NCBI RefSeq assembly: GCF_014050225.1
Contig: NZ_JACFXV010000064.1
Coordinates: 62,001-126,000, forward strand
Source of the DNA: Stappia albiluteola
GTDB taxonomy: Bacteria; Pseudomonadota; Alphaproteobacteria; Rhizobiales; Stappiaceae
Reading direction: 5' to 3'
DNA: 64,000 nt
Shown: piece by piece, positions 16,856-25,762 of the stretch
Position numbering within the stretch: position 1 is the first letter of the stretch
Layout: the number at the start of each line of letters is the position of its first letter
Position numbers and translations under genes: made by a program
Notes under the pieces: generated by a model
The model's database searches: none
What the model was told of the DNA's origin: nothing
Seen by the model: the letters and a program-made list of their open reading frames with translations, nothing else

Positions 16856-19708
16856 TCATGTCAGCGCGGTCCGGCGCGCGCGCTTTGCCGGTGGCGGCGC
16901 CGCTTCCTCTCCGTCGACCGCCTGTACCAGCCTTTGCCTGATCGCTTCCTGACGACCGATATTGGCGATTTTCTGTCCCGTGAGGTCGGTGACGTAGAAA
17001 ACGTCGACGACGCGCTCGCCGAAGGTTGCGACATGGGCGGAGGCGATGTTCAGGTTCAGGTCCGAGATCGCCCGCGTCAGGTCGAACAGCAGGCCGGGCC
17101 GGTCGAGCCCGGTGATTTCCAGGACCGTGTAGCGGTTCGACCAGGAATTGTTGACGAGCACCTCCGCCTCGATGCGAAAGGCCTTCATCCTGCCTTTGGC
17201 GGCGGCCTTGCGCGCCACCGTTTCCGGCATCACCTCCTCACCGCGCAATGCCTTTTCGATCAGTTCGCCGATCCGGTTGCCGCGGCGAAACTCGTCGGAA
17301 TCGTCGGGCAGTTCCCGCGAGATGAAGATCGTGTCCAACGCGAAACCGTCCGTCGTCGTATCGATCTGGGCATCGACGATATTGGCGCCGGCCACGAAAC
17401 AGGCGCCGGCGATGGTCGACAGCAGGCGCGGATGGTCCGGCGCCAGCACCGTGATCTCCGTCACCGCCTCGAAGGCATGGGTGGCGACGCGCGCGGCGAA
17501 GCGCTCCCTGGCCTTGTCGGCGGCACGGATCATTTCCGCATCCGCCACCTTGCGCTCCAGCGGCACGCGCAGCCAGTAGGAGGGGTAGTGGCGCTCCAGA
17601 TAGGCTGTGCGTTCCCTGTCGCTCCACTGGCCGAGCGCTTCGGCAAGTTCCTGCTTCGCCGCCTCGACGCGCTGGTCGCGCGAGACCTGGCTGTGGCCGC
17701 CGGTCAGGAGCGGTTCTGTCTCGTAGTAGAGCGTCCTGAGAAGCTGGCCCTTCCAGCCGTTGAAGACGCCGGGCCCGACGGCGCGAATGTCCGCGACCGT
17801 CAGGATCAGCAGCATCTTCAGCCGCTCCATGCTCTGCACGATGCGGGCGAAATCCTCGATCGTCTTGCGGTCGCTGAGGTCGCGCGACTGGGCGACTGTG
17901 CTCATTTCCAGATGATATTCGATGAGCCAGGCGACGGTGTCCGTCTCGCTCGCGGTCAGGCCCAGTCGCGGGCAGAGCCTGCGGGCGATGCGGGCGCCGG
18001 CAATGCTGTGATCTTCCGGCCGCCCCTTGGCGATGTCGTGCAGGAAGATCGCCACATAGAGCAGCTTGCGGTTCTGGATCGTCTTGATGAGATCGGTGGA
18101 AAGGGGATGGTCCTCGCCGGCCTCGCCCCGGTCGATCGCCGCCATGATGCCGACCGCGTGGATCAGATGCTCATCCACCGTGAAGTGGTGGTACATGTTG
18201 AATTGCATCATCGCCACGACCTTGTCGAAGTCGGGAATGAAGCGGCCGAGCACGCCGGTCTCGTTCATCCGCCGCAGCACCGTCTCCGGATCGTTGCGGG
18301 AAGTCAGGATCTGCAGGAAGAGCCGATTGGCCTCCGCGTCCTCCCGCACGGCCGCATTGATCAGCTTCAGCGAACGGCGGATCAGCTTCAGCACCTCGGG
18401 ATGGAAGGAGACGTTCTCCCGGTCGGCCAGCGCGAAGATGCGGATCAGGTTGACCGGATCCTTTTCGAATACGTCCTCATGAGCGACGGTGATGCGCTCG
18501 TTTTCCAGCATGAAGTCCGGCGCGCCCTTGATGTGCTTCTGGTTCACGCGTCCGCTTTTCGTCAGTCGGGTGAAGAAGCGCGACAGGCCCGGCGCATGCT
18601 TGACATGCTGGTTTTCCAGTGCGGCGCAGAAGATGCGCGTCAGGTCGCCCACATCCTTGGCGACGAGGAAGTAGTGCTTCATGAAGCGCTCGACATCCTT
18701 CATGCCCGGATGCTGCGTGTAGCCGAGACGGATCGCGATCTCGCGCTGGATGTCGAAGGAAAGTCGTTCCTCCGGCCTACCGGTCAGGAAATGCATGTGG
18801 CAGCGCACCGCCCACAGGAAATCTTCGCACTTGCGGAAGCGGTTGTATTCCGCCCGCGAAAAGACGCCCGCCTTGACGAGGCCCGAGCCGGAGCGCACCC
18901 GGTAAAAATATTTCGAGATCCAGAACAGGGTGTTGAGGTCGCGCAGCCCGCCCTTGCCTTCCTTGATATTCGGCTCGACCAGATAGCGGGATGCACCCTG
19001 TCGGCGATGCCGTTCGTCGCGCTCGGCAAGCTTGGCGGCAATGAATTCCGCCCCGGTGGAGGCCGCGACCTCGTGGTCGAAACGCCGCACCAATTCGCTG
19101 TAGAGCTCTTCGTCTCCCCAGATGAAGCGCGCTTCCAGGATCGCGGTTCGGATCGTCATGTCGGTGCGCGACAGGCGCACGCATTCATCGATATTTCGCG
19201 TCGCGTGACCGACTTTCAGCCCCAGGTCCCAGAGCATGTAGAGGATATATTCCACCACTTGCTCGCCCCAGGGCGTCTGTTTGTAGGGTAGCAGGAACAA
19301 GAGGTCGATATCCGAACCCGGCGCCAGCGTGCCGCGGCCGTAGCCGCCCACGGCGACGATCGACAGCCTTTCGGCCGAGGACGGATTCTCCGCCTTGTAG
19401 ACAAACTCGACCGCAAATTCATGAATGGCGCGGATGAGCTCGTCCTGAACGTCGCTTAGCCGGCTCGCGCACGCGGTCCCGCTGCCGTCCTCGAACAGAA
19501 GCTTTTCGACCTTCGAACGGGCATCCTTCATGGCCGCCTTCAGGGCACTAAGCACCCTGGCACGGACCTTGAGGTCGCCGCCACGACCACCGGCCTCCTC
19601 GGCGAAGGCCCTGAGCTTGCTTTGCAAGGCCTGCCGGTCGATCAGCTCCGCGAGCCCGTTCGCGGTCTTGGTCAAGCTGCCTTCCACTGTGCCTTCGCCT
19701 TCCACCAT
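16856..19708 (-). CDS. glnD: [Protein-PII] uridylyltransferase / uridylyl-removing enzyme
   Basis: Central nitrogen sensor: uridylylates PII proteins at low glutamine and removes UMP at high glutamine. 950 residues in the expected order: nucleotidyltransferase domain with GGYGRGTLAPGSDIDLLFLL (about 215-235 of the N-terminal third), the GlnD linker, the HD domain (HFTVDEHLIHAVG and LHDIAKGRPEDHS), and two C-terminal ACT domains starting near TEITVLAPDHPRLLSTIAG and TVLEITGLDRPGLLFDLTRAI, which bind glutamine. The ATG at 19708 follows the XRE gene by 48 bp on the same strand. Confidence 0.97.
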   Translation of the reverse strand: MVEGEGTVEGSLTKTANGLAELIDRQALQSKLRAFAEEAGGRGGDLKVRARVLSALKAAMKDARSKVEKLLFEDGSGTACASRLSDVQDELIRAIHEFAVEFVYKAENPSSAERLSIVAVGGYGRGTLAPGSDIDLLFLLPYKQTPWGEQVVEYILYMLWDLGLKVGHATRNIDECVRLSRTDMTIRTAILEARFIWGDEELYSELVRRFDHEVAASTGAEFIAAKLAERDERHRRQGASRYLVEPNIKEGKGGLRDLNTLFWISKYFYRVRSGSGLVKAGVFSRAEYNRFRKCEDFLWAVRCHMHFLTGRPEERLSFDIQREIAIRLGYTQHPGMKDVERFMKHYFLVAKDVGDLTRIFCAALENQHVKHAPGLSRFFTRLTKSGRVNQKHIKGAPDFMLENERITVAHEDVFEKDPVNLIRIFALADRENVSFHPEVLKLIRRSLKLINAAVREDAEANRLFLQILTSRNDPETVLRRMNETGVLGRFIPDFDKVVAMMQFNMYHHFTVDEHLIHAVGIMAAIDRGEAGEDHPLSTDLIKTIQNRKLLYVAIFLHDIAKGRPEDHSIAGARIARRLCPRLGLTASETDTVAWLIEYHLEMSTVAQSRDLSDRKTIEDFARIVQSMERLKMLLILTVADIRAVGPGVFNGWKGQLLRTLYYETEPLLTGGHSQVSRDQRVEAAKQELAEALGQWSDRERTAYLERHYPSYWLRVPLERKVADAEMIRAADKARERFAARVATHAFEAVTEITVLAPDHPRLLSTIAGACFVAGANIVDAQIDTTTDGFALDTIFISRELPDDSDEFRRGNRIGELIEKALRGEEVMPETVARKAAAKGRMKAFRIEAEVLVNNSWSNRYTVLEITGLDRPGLLFDLTRAISDLNLNIASAHVATFGERVVDVFYVTDLTGQKIANIGRQEAIRQRLVQAVDGEEAAPPPAKRARRTALT

Positions 19709-19756
19709 TGCCCGCGCGGATGCTACGCAGGGCCTTGTCGCTTCCGCTGCCTCATA

Positions 19757-20128
19757 TCATATGCCGTCACGCGCCGCGACAAGGCGCAAATGGTGCAGCA
19801 GGTGGTCGAGGGACTGTTTCGACAGGCCGCCGATCTTGTTCGCCAGCATGTTGGAAAATTCCGTGGCCTCGGGCGTCAGGCCCGACGTATCGATGGTCAC
19901 GCGCGGATCGGACATTTCGGCAAGCCGCTGCAATTCCTCGGCTTCGTCCCAGATCACGTTGAAATAGGCGATGATGCGCTGGACCATGTACCAGGTAGGC
20001 CGGCCGCGCTTGCCGTGCTCCAGCGCGGAGAGATAGGCGCTGGAAACGCCAAGCCCTGCCGCCATTTCCTTCAGCGTGATGCCGCGCTTCTTGCGCAGTT
20101 CCCTGAGCTTCGCGCCAAACGGCGTCAT
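19757..20128 (-). CDS. XRE-family helix-turn-helix regulator
   Basis: 123 residues. An N-terminal HTH_3 domain (FGAKLRELRKKRGITLKEMAAGLGVSSAYLSALEHGKRG) is followed by a short helical C-terminal domain unlike a phage repressor protease. Its ATG overlaps the Smr-gene stop by 4 bp (ATGA), so it is translationally coupled with the Smr-mltA-Tim44 genes upstream. This gene order is common in rhizobia and suggests a stable housekeeping operon rather than a mobile regulator. The target is unknown. Confidence 0.92.
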   Translation of the reverse strand: MTPFGAKLRELRKKRGITLKEMAAGLGVSSAYLSALEHGKRGRPTWYMVQRIIAYFNVIWDEAEELQRLAEMSDPRVTIDTSGLTPEATEFSNMLANKIGGLSKQSLDHLLHHLRLVAARDGI

Positions 20129-20709
20129 GGGGCGTCCTTCCCCTTTTTGCGGCGGATCCTGACATAGAGCGCCCCGGCGCCGCCATGGCCACGATGGGCT
20201 TCCTCGAATCCTACGACGAGCGCGCGAAATTCCGGCAGGGCCAGCCACTGCGGCACAACCCGGCGCAGGATGCCGCGCCCTTGCGGCGAAAAGCCTTCCT
20301 CGAAACCGCCCTTCCCGGTGATCACCAGCACGAGGCGATGGTCTCTTGCCTGCGCCATGCGCAGGAAGCCGCCCAGGCGGACATGCGCTTCCGCCTGGGT
20401 AAGGCCGTGCAGGTCGATCCGCGCGTCGATCGTGCCGGTGCCCCGCGCAAGCCTTTGCAGATGCCGCTTCTCGATCGGCGCCAGCGACGGCAGGCGAGGC
20501 TCCTTCGACTTCGGCGCCCGCATCGCGGTTGCCGATTGCGGCAGCGCTGCTGCGGGCTGGTCTTGCGCGGGAGCGGGCAGGGCGGAAGCGGAGACTTCCG
20601 CAGGCTGGATCTTCCTTTTGTGCAGGGGCTTGGTGGAGGCTGCCACCTGTTCCCATAGTGCGCGTTCTTCCGGCGACAGCGTGCGGCCGCGCCGCGTCTT
20701 CGGCGTCAC
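20125..20709 (-). CDS. Smr/MutS2-type domain protein
   Basis: 194 residues. The N-terminal half is basic and low in complexity. The C-terminal Smr domain carries ARIDLHGLTQAEAH (LDxH-type motif) and the LVLVITGKGG motif (TGxG), both needed for the nicking or RNA-cleaving activity of the family. No MutS ATPase is attached. The gene overlaps mltA upstream and the XRE gene downstream by 4 bp each, so the three are coupled. Nucleic-acid cleavage is inferred from the family only. Confidence 0.92.
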   Translation of the reverse strand: MTPKTRRGRTLSPEERALWEQVAASTKPLHKRKIQPAEVSASALPAPAQDQPAAALPQSATAMRAPKSKEPRLPSLAPIEKRHLQRLARGTGTIDARIDLHGLTQAEAHVRLGGFLRMAQARDHRLVLVITGKGGFEEGFSPQGRGILRRVVPQWLALPEFRALVVGFEEAHRGHGGAGALYVRIRRKKGKDAP

Positions 20710-21896
20710 GGACGCACTCCGGCAGCAGATCGCGGGACAAGCAGGGTGAAACGGCCCTTGTGCTGGATGTCGCCTGCGATCGCGCCTGCCTCCGCCCCCG
20801 AACCGATGAAGAGATCGCCGCGCGCCGCGCCCACGATGGCCGAACCGGTATCCTGCGCGATCATCAAACGCGCGAAAGGCTTGGTCCCGCCCCCGTTTCC
20901 AGCCGGCAACTCGCCTTCGACGAAAACGGGCGTGCCGAAAGTGTGCAACATCCTGTCGACTGCGAGGCTGCGGCCGGCGGAAAGCTGAATGCCCGCCGCC
21001 CCGACCGGTCCGGCATCCGGATCGGCGTCAGTGACTTCGCGAAAGAAGATATTGGATCGATTGCGGCGCAGGACGCTGTCGATTTCTCCAGGATTCGCGG
21101 CCAGCCAATTCCGCAGCACCTCCATCGTCACCGTGCCTGGTTCGGCAAGTCCGCGCTCGATCATCACCCGCCCGATCGGGAAATAGGAGTGGCCGGTTTT
21201 TGCCGCATAGGCGACGCGCATTGCCGTGCCATCGGTCAGGCGGATGCGTGCGGATCCCTGCACGTGGACATAGAAGGCATCGACCGGGTCTTCCAGCCAG
21301 ACCAACTCCAGATCGCGCCCGTCCAGCGCTCCGTCCATGATCGCCCCGCGATCCGGGTGTTCGACGATCCGGCCGTCCGGCATCAGGCGGCCAAAGGCGA
21401 ATTCCGCGGGCAGCCCTGCCGGCCTGTTCTCGTCATCGATCCTTACCAGGTCGCCGGGTTTCGACAGCAGCGGCACCCTGAAACGATCGGTCCGCTTTCG
21501 CGAGCCTGCGAGTTCCGGTTCGAAATAGGCTGTCAGGAAGCCCGGTTCCCCGATGCGCAGCGGCTGGAAATTCGCCTCGAAGAAGGCGCGCGCTCCGTCC
21601 GGCCGCACGGCGCGCGCCGTGCGGCAAAGGTCGAGCAGCAGAGCGCCGTCGACGCCGATCCGTCCGGTCTTTGCAGGCACGTCGTCGTCCCGTGCGCAAT
21701 GACGCACGAACGCGGCGAGAGCGGCCGCGTGATCGTCGCCCTCCCAGCCGGCCAGATCGGCAAACTCCACCTGTTCGGTTCGAATACCCGCCGCCATCGC
21801 CGCATCTTGGAGTAAGGAAAGCGCGGGCATCAAGAGCATGACGATCGGCGCCAGCGCCGATGCCAGCATCCGACCTGCCCGCAACACATGGCTCAT
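20706..21896 (-). CDS. mltA: Membrane-bound lytic murein transglycosylase A
   Basis: 396 residues. An N-terminal hydrophobic segment (about 10-35) probably serves as signal peptide or anchor; no clear lipobox is seen. The MltA domain is recognised by FLTAYFEPELAGSR, RMLPDGRIV-like substrate-groove residues and AFYVHVQGSARIRLTDG. The C-terminal 3D domain ends with AQDTGSAIVGAARGDLFIGSG, holding the catalytic and conserved Asp residues. It cleaves the beta-1,4 glycan bond of murein with 1,6-anhydro product formation. Four-bp overlaps join it to the Tim44-like gene upstream and the Smr gene downstream. Confidence 0.94.
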   Translation of the reverse strand: MSHVLRAGRMLASALAPIVMLLMPALSLLQDAAMAAGIRTEQVEFADLAGWEGDDHAAALAAFVRHCARDDDVPAKTGRIGVDGALLLDLCRTARAVRPDGARAFFEANFQPLRIGEPGFLTAYFEPELAGSRKRTDRFRVPLLSKPGDLVRIDDENRPAGLPAEFAFGRLMPDGRIVEHPDRGAIMDGALDGRDLELVWLEDPVDAFYVHVQGSARIRLTDGTAMRVAYAAKTGHSYFPIGRVMIERGLAEPGTVTMEVLRNWLAANPGEIDSVLRRNRSNIFFREVTDADPDAGPVGAAGIQLSAGRSLAVDRMLHTFGTPVFVEGELPAGNGGGTKPFARLMIAQDTGSAIVGAARGDLFIGSGAEAGAIAGDIQHKGRFTLLVPRSAAGVRP

Positions 21897-22621
21897 TCGA
21901 CGGATTCGGTCGCCACCAGCTTCCAGTTCGGATCGCGCGACGTGGTATCGCGGGCGAAGGTCCAGATATCCGTGACGTCGCTGACCTTGCCGGGGTCGCC
22001 TTCGACGACATTGCCGTCCTTGTTGCGGGTGGCGGAGATCAGTTCGCTCTGGAAGCGGACGGTGACCTGGGCGACCGATCCCTTGAGCGCGGCTTCCACG
22101 ATTTCCGCCTTCTCGATCCCGACGAAAGTGAAATCGACGCTTTCCTGCCGAGACTCGCGGTCGGAGATCGCCGAGACGAAACCGTCATGGACTTCCTTCG
22201 ACAGAAGATTGCGCAGTGACTTGCGGTCGCCCTGCGCGAAGGCCGTCACGATCATCTCGTAGGCCGCCTTGGCTCCCTGCAGGAAGTGGCCTGGCTCGAA
22301 TTCGCGGTCCACGGAGAGGATCTGGCGCAGCGCCTCGTTCAGCGCGGAGCCTTTCGGCGCCATCTTGTCCAGTGTCGCGGTCGGCGAGCTGGTCTCCGGC
22401 TCCAAGTCCTGCGGTTCGCCCTGGCCTGGCAGGGGGATCACGTTGTCGCCGCCATTGCGCGCGCCGTCCCCGGTGCCGTTGCTGCTCTTGGGTGCGGAAT
22501 AGGGATCGTAGGGCGGGCGCTCGTTCCCCGTGCGCTTGCCCAGAACGCTGCGCAATCTCAGGAAGATAACGACCGCCAGGACCAGGAAGATGATGTTGTA
22601 GACGTCAAAAATGTCGCTCAT
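21893..22621 (-). CDS. Tim44/TimA-like membrane adaptor protein
   Basis: 242 residues. One N-terminal transmembrane helix (FDVYNIIFLVLAVVIFLRLRSVLG) is followed by the conserved RTGNERPPYDPYS stretch, a Pro/Gly/Asn-rich linker and a Tim44-like domain from about residue 105 (FLQGAKAAYEMIVTAFAQGDRKSLRNLLSKEVHDGF). The bacterial family is related to the mitochondrial import motor adaptor Tim44; its bacterial role is not settled. ATG 22621 is taken as start; ATG 22636 (five more residues) is almost as good. First gene of the Tim44-mltA-Smr-XRE operon. Confidence 0.9.
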   Translation of the reverse strand: MSDIFDVYNIIFLVLAVVIFLRLRSVLGKRTGNERPPYDPYSAPKSSNGTGDGARNGGDNVIPLPGQGEPQDLEPETSSPTATLDKMAPKGSALNEALRQILSVDREFEPGHFLQGAKAAYEMIVTAFAQGDRKSLRNLLSKEVHDGFVSAISDRESRQESVDFTFVGIEKAEIVEAALKGSVAQVTVRFQSELISATRNKDGNVVEGDPGKVSDVTDIWTFARDTTSRDPNWKLVATESVE

Positions 22622-22636
22622 GTCGCGTCCGGCCAT

Positions 22637-23124
22637 GGTTTTCGCACAAGCTCTTCCCGATCAGCCAGTTTCCCTGATCGACAGGAATTCGCTCAACAAC
22701 AATATCCTGGCGGGATCCGGGCAAGGTAAAGCGGAGATTATGCCGATCCCGCGGATCTCTCTCCCCCGAACGGCGTCCCTTGTCCTGGTTCCATTGCCAG
22801 CGATGAACGAGCCCGTCCTGCCACGATTGGGTCTAGAGCGTTTTCTTGCCCGGCGCAATCGCCGCACCTCCGGGAAACGGCCTGAAGAGCCGTGAACCGG
22901 AAAAGCCCGAATGGCGATTGGCCCAGGGCCGTGCTTGTCATCCCTGCTTATGTAAGGCGCATGGCACCGGCATCCAGATTTATTTGCAGGAGCGGCTGCC
23001 GCAAATACGGACACATGTGAGGAAAATCCTCGCATTCCGGCGCAAGCAGTCCTATCTCGCCCTATGAACGCCCATGCGGCAGGCGTTACTGCCTGCCGGC
23101 CGGCAACTCCAACGGACTGGAACC
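22637..23124. other. 488-bp divergent spacer without a convincing gene
   Basis: Spacer between the divergent Tim44-like and fxsA genes. Open frames here have no protein-like composition. A 7-bp-arm hairpin (GGCAGGC 23078-23084 with GCCTGCC 23091-23097) sits 28 bp before the fxsA ATG. GAGGA and TCCTC form a small stem near 23018. I see no tRNA, riboswitch or clear promoter. Confidence 0.6.
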
Positions 23125-23640
23125 ATGCCCATCGGACTTCTGATCCTCGCGGCGCTGATCGGCCTGCCGCTCATTGAAATCTACGTGTTCGTCGCCGTGG
23201 GCTCGGAGATCGGCGCGCTTCCGACGATCCTGCTGACCGTCGCAACCGCGGTGGCCGGGACGATCATGCTGCGTGTGCAGGGCATTTCGCTTCTCATGCG
23301 CATCCGCAACGAAATGGAGGCCGGCCGCGTGCCGGCAGACGATCTCGTGCATGGCGCGCTGATGGTCGTCGCGGGCATTCTCCTGCTGATCCCGGGCTTC
23401 GTGACGGATGCGGTGGGCCTGCTTCTTTTCATACCCGCCGTCCGCAGCATGATCGGGAAGGCGATTGTCGAACGCGCGGACATTACGGTAGTCGGCGGCG
23501 GCGGGGTGCGCCGCCCCGAGAAGGACGTCGTCGATCTCGATGAAGGCGACTGGTCCCGCACGAACCCGGACGACGAAGCCGATCGTCCGTCCGGGAAACG
23601 CGCTCGCCTGAGTCCCTGGCGGGATCAGCAGGATCGTTGA
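23125..23640 (+). CDS. fxsA: FxsA family membrane protein
   Basis: 171 residues. The N-terminal signature MPIGLLILAALIGLPLIEIYVFVAVGSEIG is that of FxsA, an inner-membrane protein known in E. coli for relieving phage T7 exclusion by F plasmids. Three or four membrane helices fill the first 110 residues (one is VVAGILLLIPGFVTDAVGLLLFIP); the C-terminal tail is hydrophilic and charged (DEADRPSGKRARLS). The ATG at 23125 is chosen because the family begins here; its ribosome site is weak. Alone on the plus strand, 31 bp before the hydroxylase gene. Confidence 0.93.
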   Translation: MPIGLLILAALIGLPLIEIYVFVAVGSEIGALPTILLTVATAVAGTIMLRVQGISLLMRIRNEMEAGRVPADDLVHGALMVVAGILLLIPGFVTDAVGLLLFIPAVRSMIGKAIVERADITVVGGGGVRRPEKDVVDLDEGDWSRTNPDDEADRPSGKRARLSPWRDQQDR

Positions 23641-23671
23641 ACAAGGCCGTTTCAGGGGGCGCAAGACGGCA

Positions 23672-24511
23672 ATGGGAGACTTTCTTCTCGAAAACGAAGC
23701 CATGGCGAGGCTGGTGGCATTCCTCGGGGTTCTCGCCGTGCTGGCGCTGCTCGAAGCCATCCTGCCGCGCCGGCGAAGGGAAATCCCTCGCCTGCTGCGC
23801 TGGACGAACAACCTGTCCATCGTGGTGCTCGACACACTTCTTGTGCGCCTCGCCTTTCCGGTGCTGGCGGTCGGCGTTGCCATCGTCGCCGAACGGCAGG
23901 GCTTCGGTCTGTTCAATGTGGTCGCAATCCCGGCGGCCCTCGCCTTCGTGCTGTCGCTGCTGCTGCTCGACCTGGCCATCTATCTCCAGCATGTGATGTT
24001 TCACGCCGTGCCCGCGCTCTGGCGCCTGCACCGGATGCATCACGCCGACCTCGAGTTCGACGTGACGACGGGCCTGCGCTTCCATCCGGGCGAGATCCTG
24101 CTGTCGATGGCGCTGAAGCTTGCGGTGGTGGCCAGTCTCGGCCCTCCGGCGGCCGCCGTTCTTGTCTTCGAGATACTCCTCAATGCCACATCGATGTTCA
24201 ATCACAGCAACCTGCGCCTGCCGGCATGGCTGGACCGCTGGCTCCGGCTGGTATTGGTGACGCCCGACATGCATCGGGTGCACCATTCCTGGGACGTCGA
24301 CGAGACGAACAGCAATTTCGGCTTCAATCTTCCCTGGTGGGACAGGCTTCTCGGCACCTATCGTCCCCAGCCGCGCGCGGGCCATGAGGGCATGACGATC
24401 GGTATCGACCAGTTCCGCACGCGCCGCGATCTCTGGCTCGACCGCATGCTCGTCCAGCCATTCCGGGGCCGGAAGGGCCGCCAGCCGATCGGCGAGCGCT
24501 GGAAGCGATAG
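23672..24511 (+). CDS. Sterol desaturase / fatty acid hydroxylase family protein
   Basis: 279 residues, about four to five membrane helices. The di-iron histidine boxes are clear: QHVMFH, HRMHH, a central NHSN and HRVHHS, spaced as in the fatty acid hydroxylase superfamily (PF04116). Such enzymes use oxygen to hydroxylate or desaturate lipids; the substrate, whether a fatty acyl, hopanoid or carotenoid, cannot be told. The C-terminus ends with a conserved NFGFNLPWWDRLLGTY. It may be co-transcribed with fxsA. Confidence 0.9.
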   Translation: MGDFLLENEAMARLVAFLGVLAVLALLEAILPRRRREIPRLLRWTNNLSIVVLDTLLVRLAFPVLAVGVAIVAERQGFGLFNVVAIPAALAFVLSLLLLDLAIYLQHVMFHAVPALWRLHRMHHADLEFDVTTGLRFHPGEILLSMALKLAVVASLGPPAAAVLVFEILLNATSMFNHSNLRLPAWLDRWLRLVLVTPDMHRVHHSWDVDETNSNFGFNLPWWDRLLGTYRPQPRAGHEGMTIGIDQFRTRRDLWLDRMLVQPFRGRKGRQPIGERWKR

Positions 24512-24631
24512 AACGCCGATCTCACGCAAAGGTGACGGGTAGCCGACGCTTTCGTCCGTTGCGTTAACGTCGCTTCCACACCTGCTCCTGCAAGATGCGC
24601 GCGATTTTCGGCGATAAATCCGGGCAGCGGC

Positions 24632-25672
24632 ATGACGGCAAAATCGACACGCGTCGACTGGGTCGACACGGCAAAGGGTTTCTGCATCATCTTCGTGGTG
24701 ATGATGCATTCGACGCTCGGCGTCGGGGAAGCCGCCGGCGGCGAAGGCTGGATGCATTATCTCGTCGCCTTCGCCAAACCGTTCCGCATGCCGGATTTCT
24801 TCCTGATCTCGGGCCTGTTCCTCGCCAATGTGATCGACCGCGACTGGCGGCTCTACCTCGACCGCAAGGTCGTGCACTTCGCCTATTTCTATGCGCTGTG
24901 GGTGACGATCCAGTTTGCGGTCAAGGCGCCGCTTTTCGCCGAGGAAATGGGCTGGGGCGGCGTTGCGGCCGAATATGCCTGGAGCTTCGTGCAGCCCTTC
25001 GGCACGCTGTGGTTCATCTACCTGCTGCCGGTGATGTTCATCGTCGCCAAGGCGGCCCGCAGCCTCCAAATTCCCTGGCCGCTCATGCTGGCTGTAGCCG
25101 CCGGCCTGCAGATCGCCCCGATCGAGACCGGCTGGCTGGTCGTCGACGAATTCTGCGCACGCTTCGTCTTCTTCTACTCCGGCTATGTCTTTGCGCCGAA
25201 CGCCTTCGCTCTCGCGGCCTGGGCGCGCACGAACCTTGCCGCCGCCGGCTTCGGGCTTGTCGTCTGGGCCGTCGCCAACGGCACGCTCGTCTTCCAGGGC
25301 GACGCGGACCTGCCCTTCGTCAGCCTGTTCCTGGGCGCGATCGGCGCCTTCGCCGTCATCGTGCTCGCCTCGATGCTGACGGAGATCGGCCTCTCGGCCC
25401 CGCTGCGCTATTGCGGCGAAAACTCGATCGTCGTCTATCTCGCCTTCTTCTTCCCGATGGCCGTTTCGCGCATCGTGCTGCTGAAGCTTGGCATCATCAC
25501 GGATATCGGCACGATTTCGGTGCTCGTGACCGCGGCCGGCGTCATCGGCCCTCTCCTCCTGTGGTGGGCGATCAGAAAGGTCGGCCTCGGCTATTTCCTG
25601 TTCCGGCGGCCGCACTGGGCCTTCATCGACGGCAGGCGGCCCGGCGCCGCGGTACCGCAGGCGGCGGAGTAA
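24632..25672 (+). CDS. Acyltransferase family 3 membrane protein
   Basis: 346 residues with about ten membrane helices. The opening VDWVDTAKGFCIIFVVMMHSTLGVG carries the D-x-x-K-G...H signature of acyltransferase family 3 (OafA/OpgC-like), including the candidate catalytic His26. PFRMPDFFLISGLFLAN and YCGENSIVVYLAFFFPM are further family landmarks. Members O-acetylate or succinylate glycans and lipids; the target here is unknown. Separate from polA by 90 bp. Confidence 0.86.
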   Translation: MTAKSTRVDWVDTAKGFCIIFVVMMHSTLGVGEAAGGEGWMHYLVAFAKPFRMPDFFLISGLFLANVIDRDWRLYLDRKVVHFAYFYALWVTIQFAVKAPLFAEEMGWGGVAAEYAWSFVQPFGTLWFIYLLPVMFIVAKAARSLQIPWPLMLAVAAGLQIAPIETGWLVVDEFCARFVFFYSGYVFAPNAFALAAWARTNLAAAGFGLVVWAVANGTLVFQGDADLPFVSLFLGAIGAFAVIVLASMLTEIGLSAPLRYCGENSIVVYLAFFFPMAVSRIVLLKLGIITDIGTISVLVTAAGVIGPLLLWWAIRKVGLGYFLFRRPHWAFIDGRRPGAAVPQAAE

Positions 25673-25762
25673 GGCGGTCCTTTCCGGGCCATCCTCAGAG
25701 CAATTGCCCGCGCGCGGAATAGCCGGTTGATCTGCGGCGGTTTCGCGGGCATCGTCGCGGCC

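Noticed and set aside
21770-21800. tRNA T-loop-like GGTTCGAATACCC
   Set aside because: It lies inside mltA in frame, and no acceptor or anticodon arm can be formed around it.
22661-23035. 124-codon minus-strand frame in the Tim44/fxsA spacer
   Set aside because: No protein-like composition, no ribosome site, no recognisable domain.
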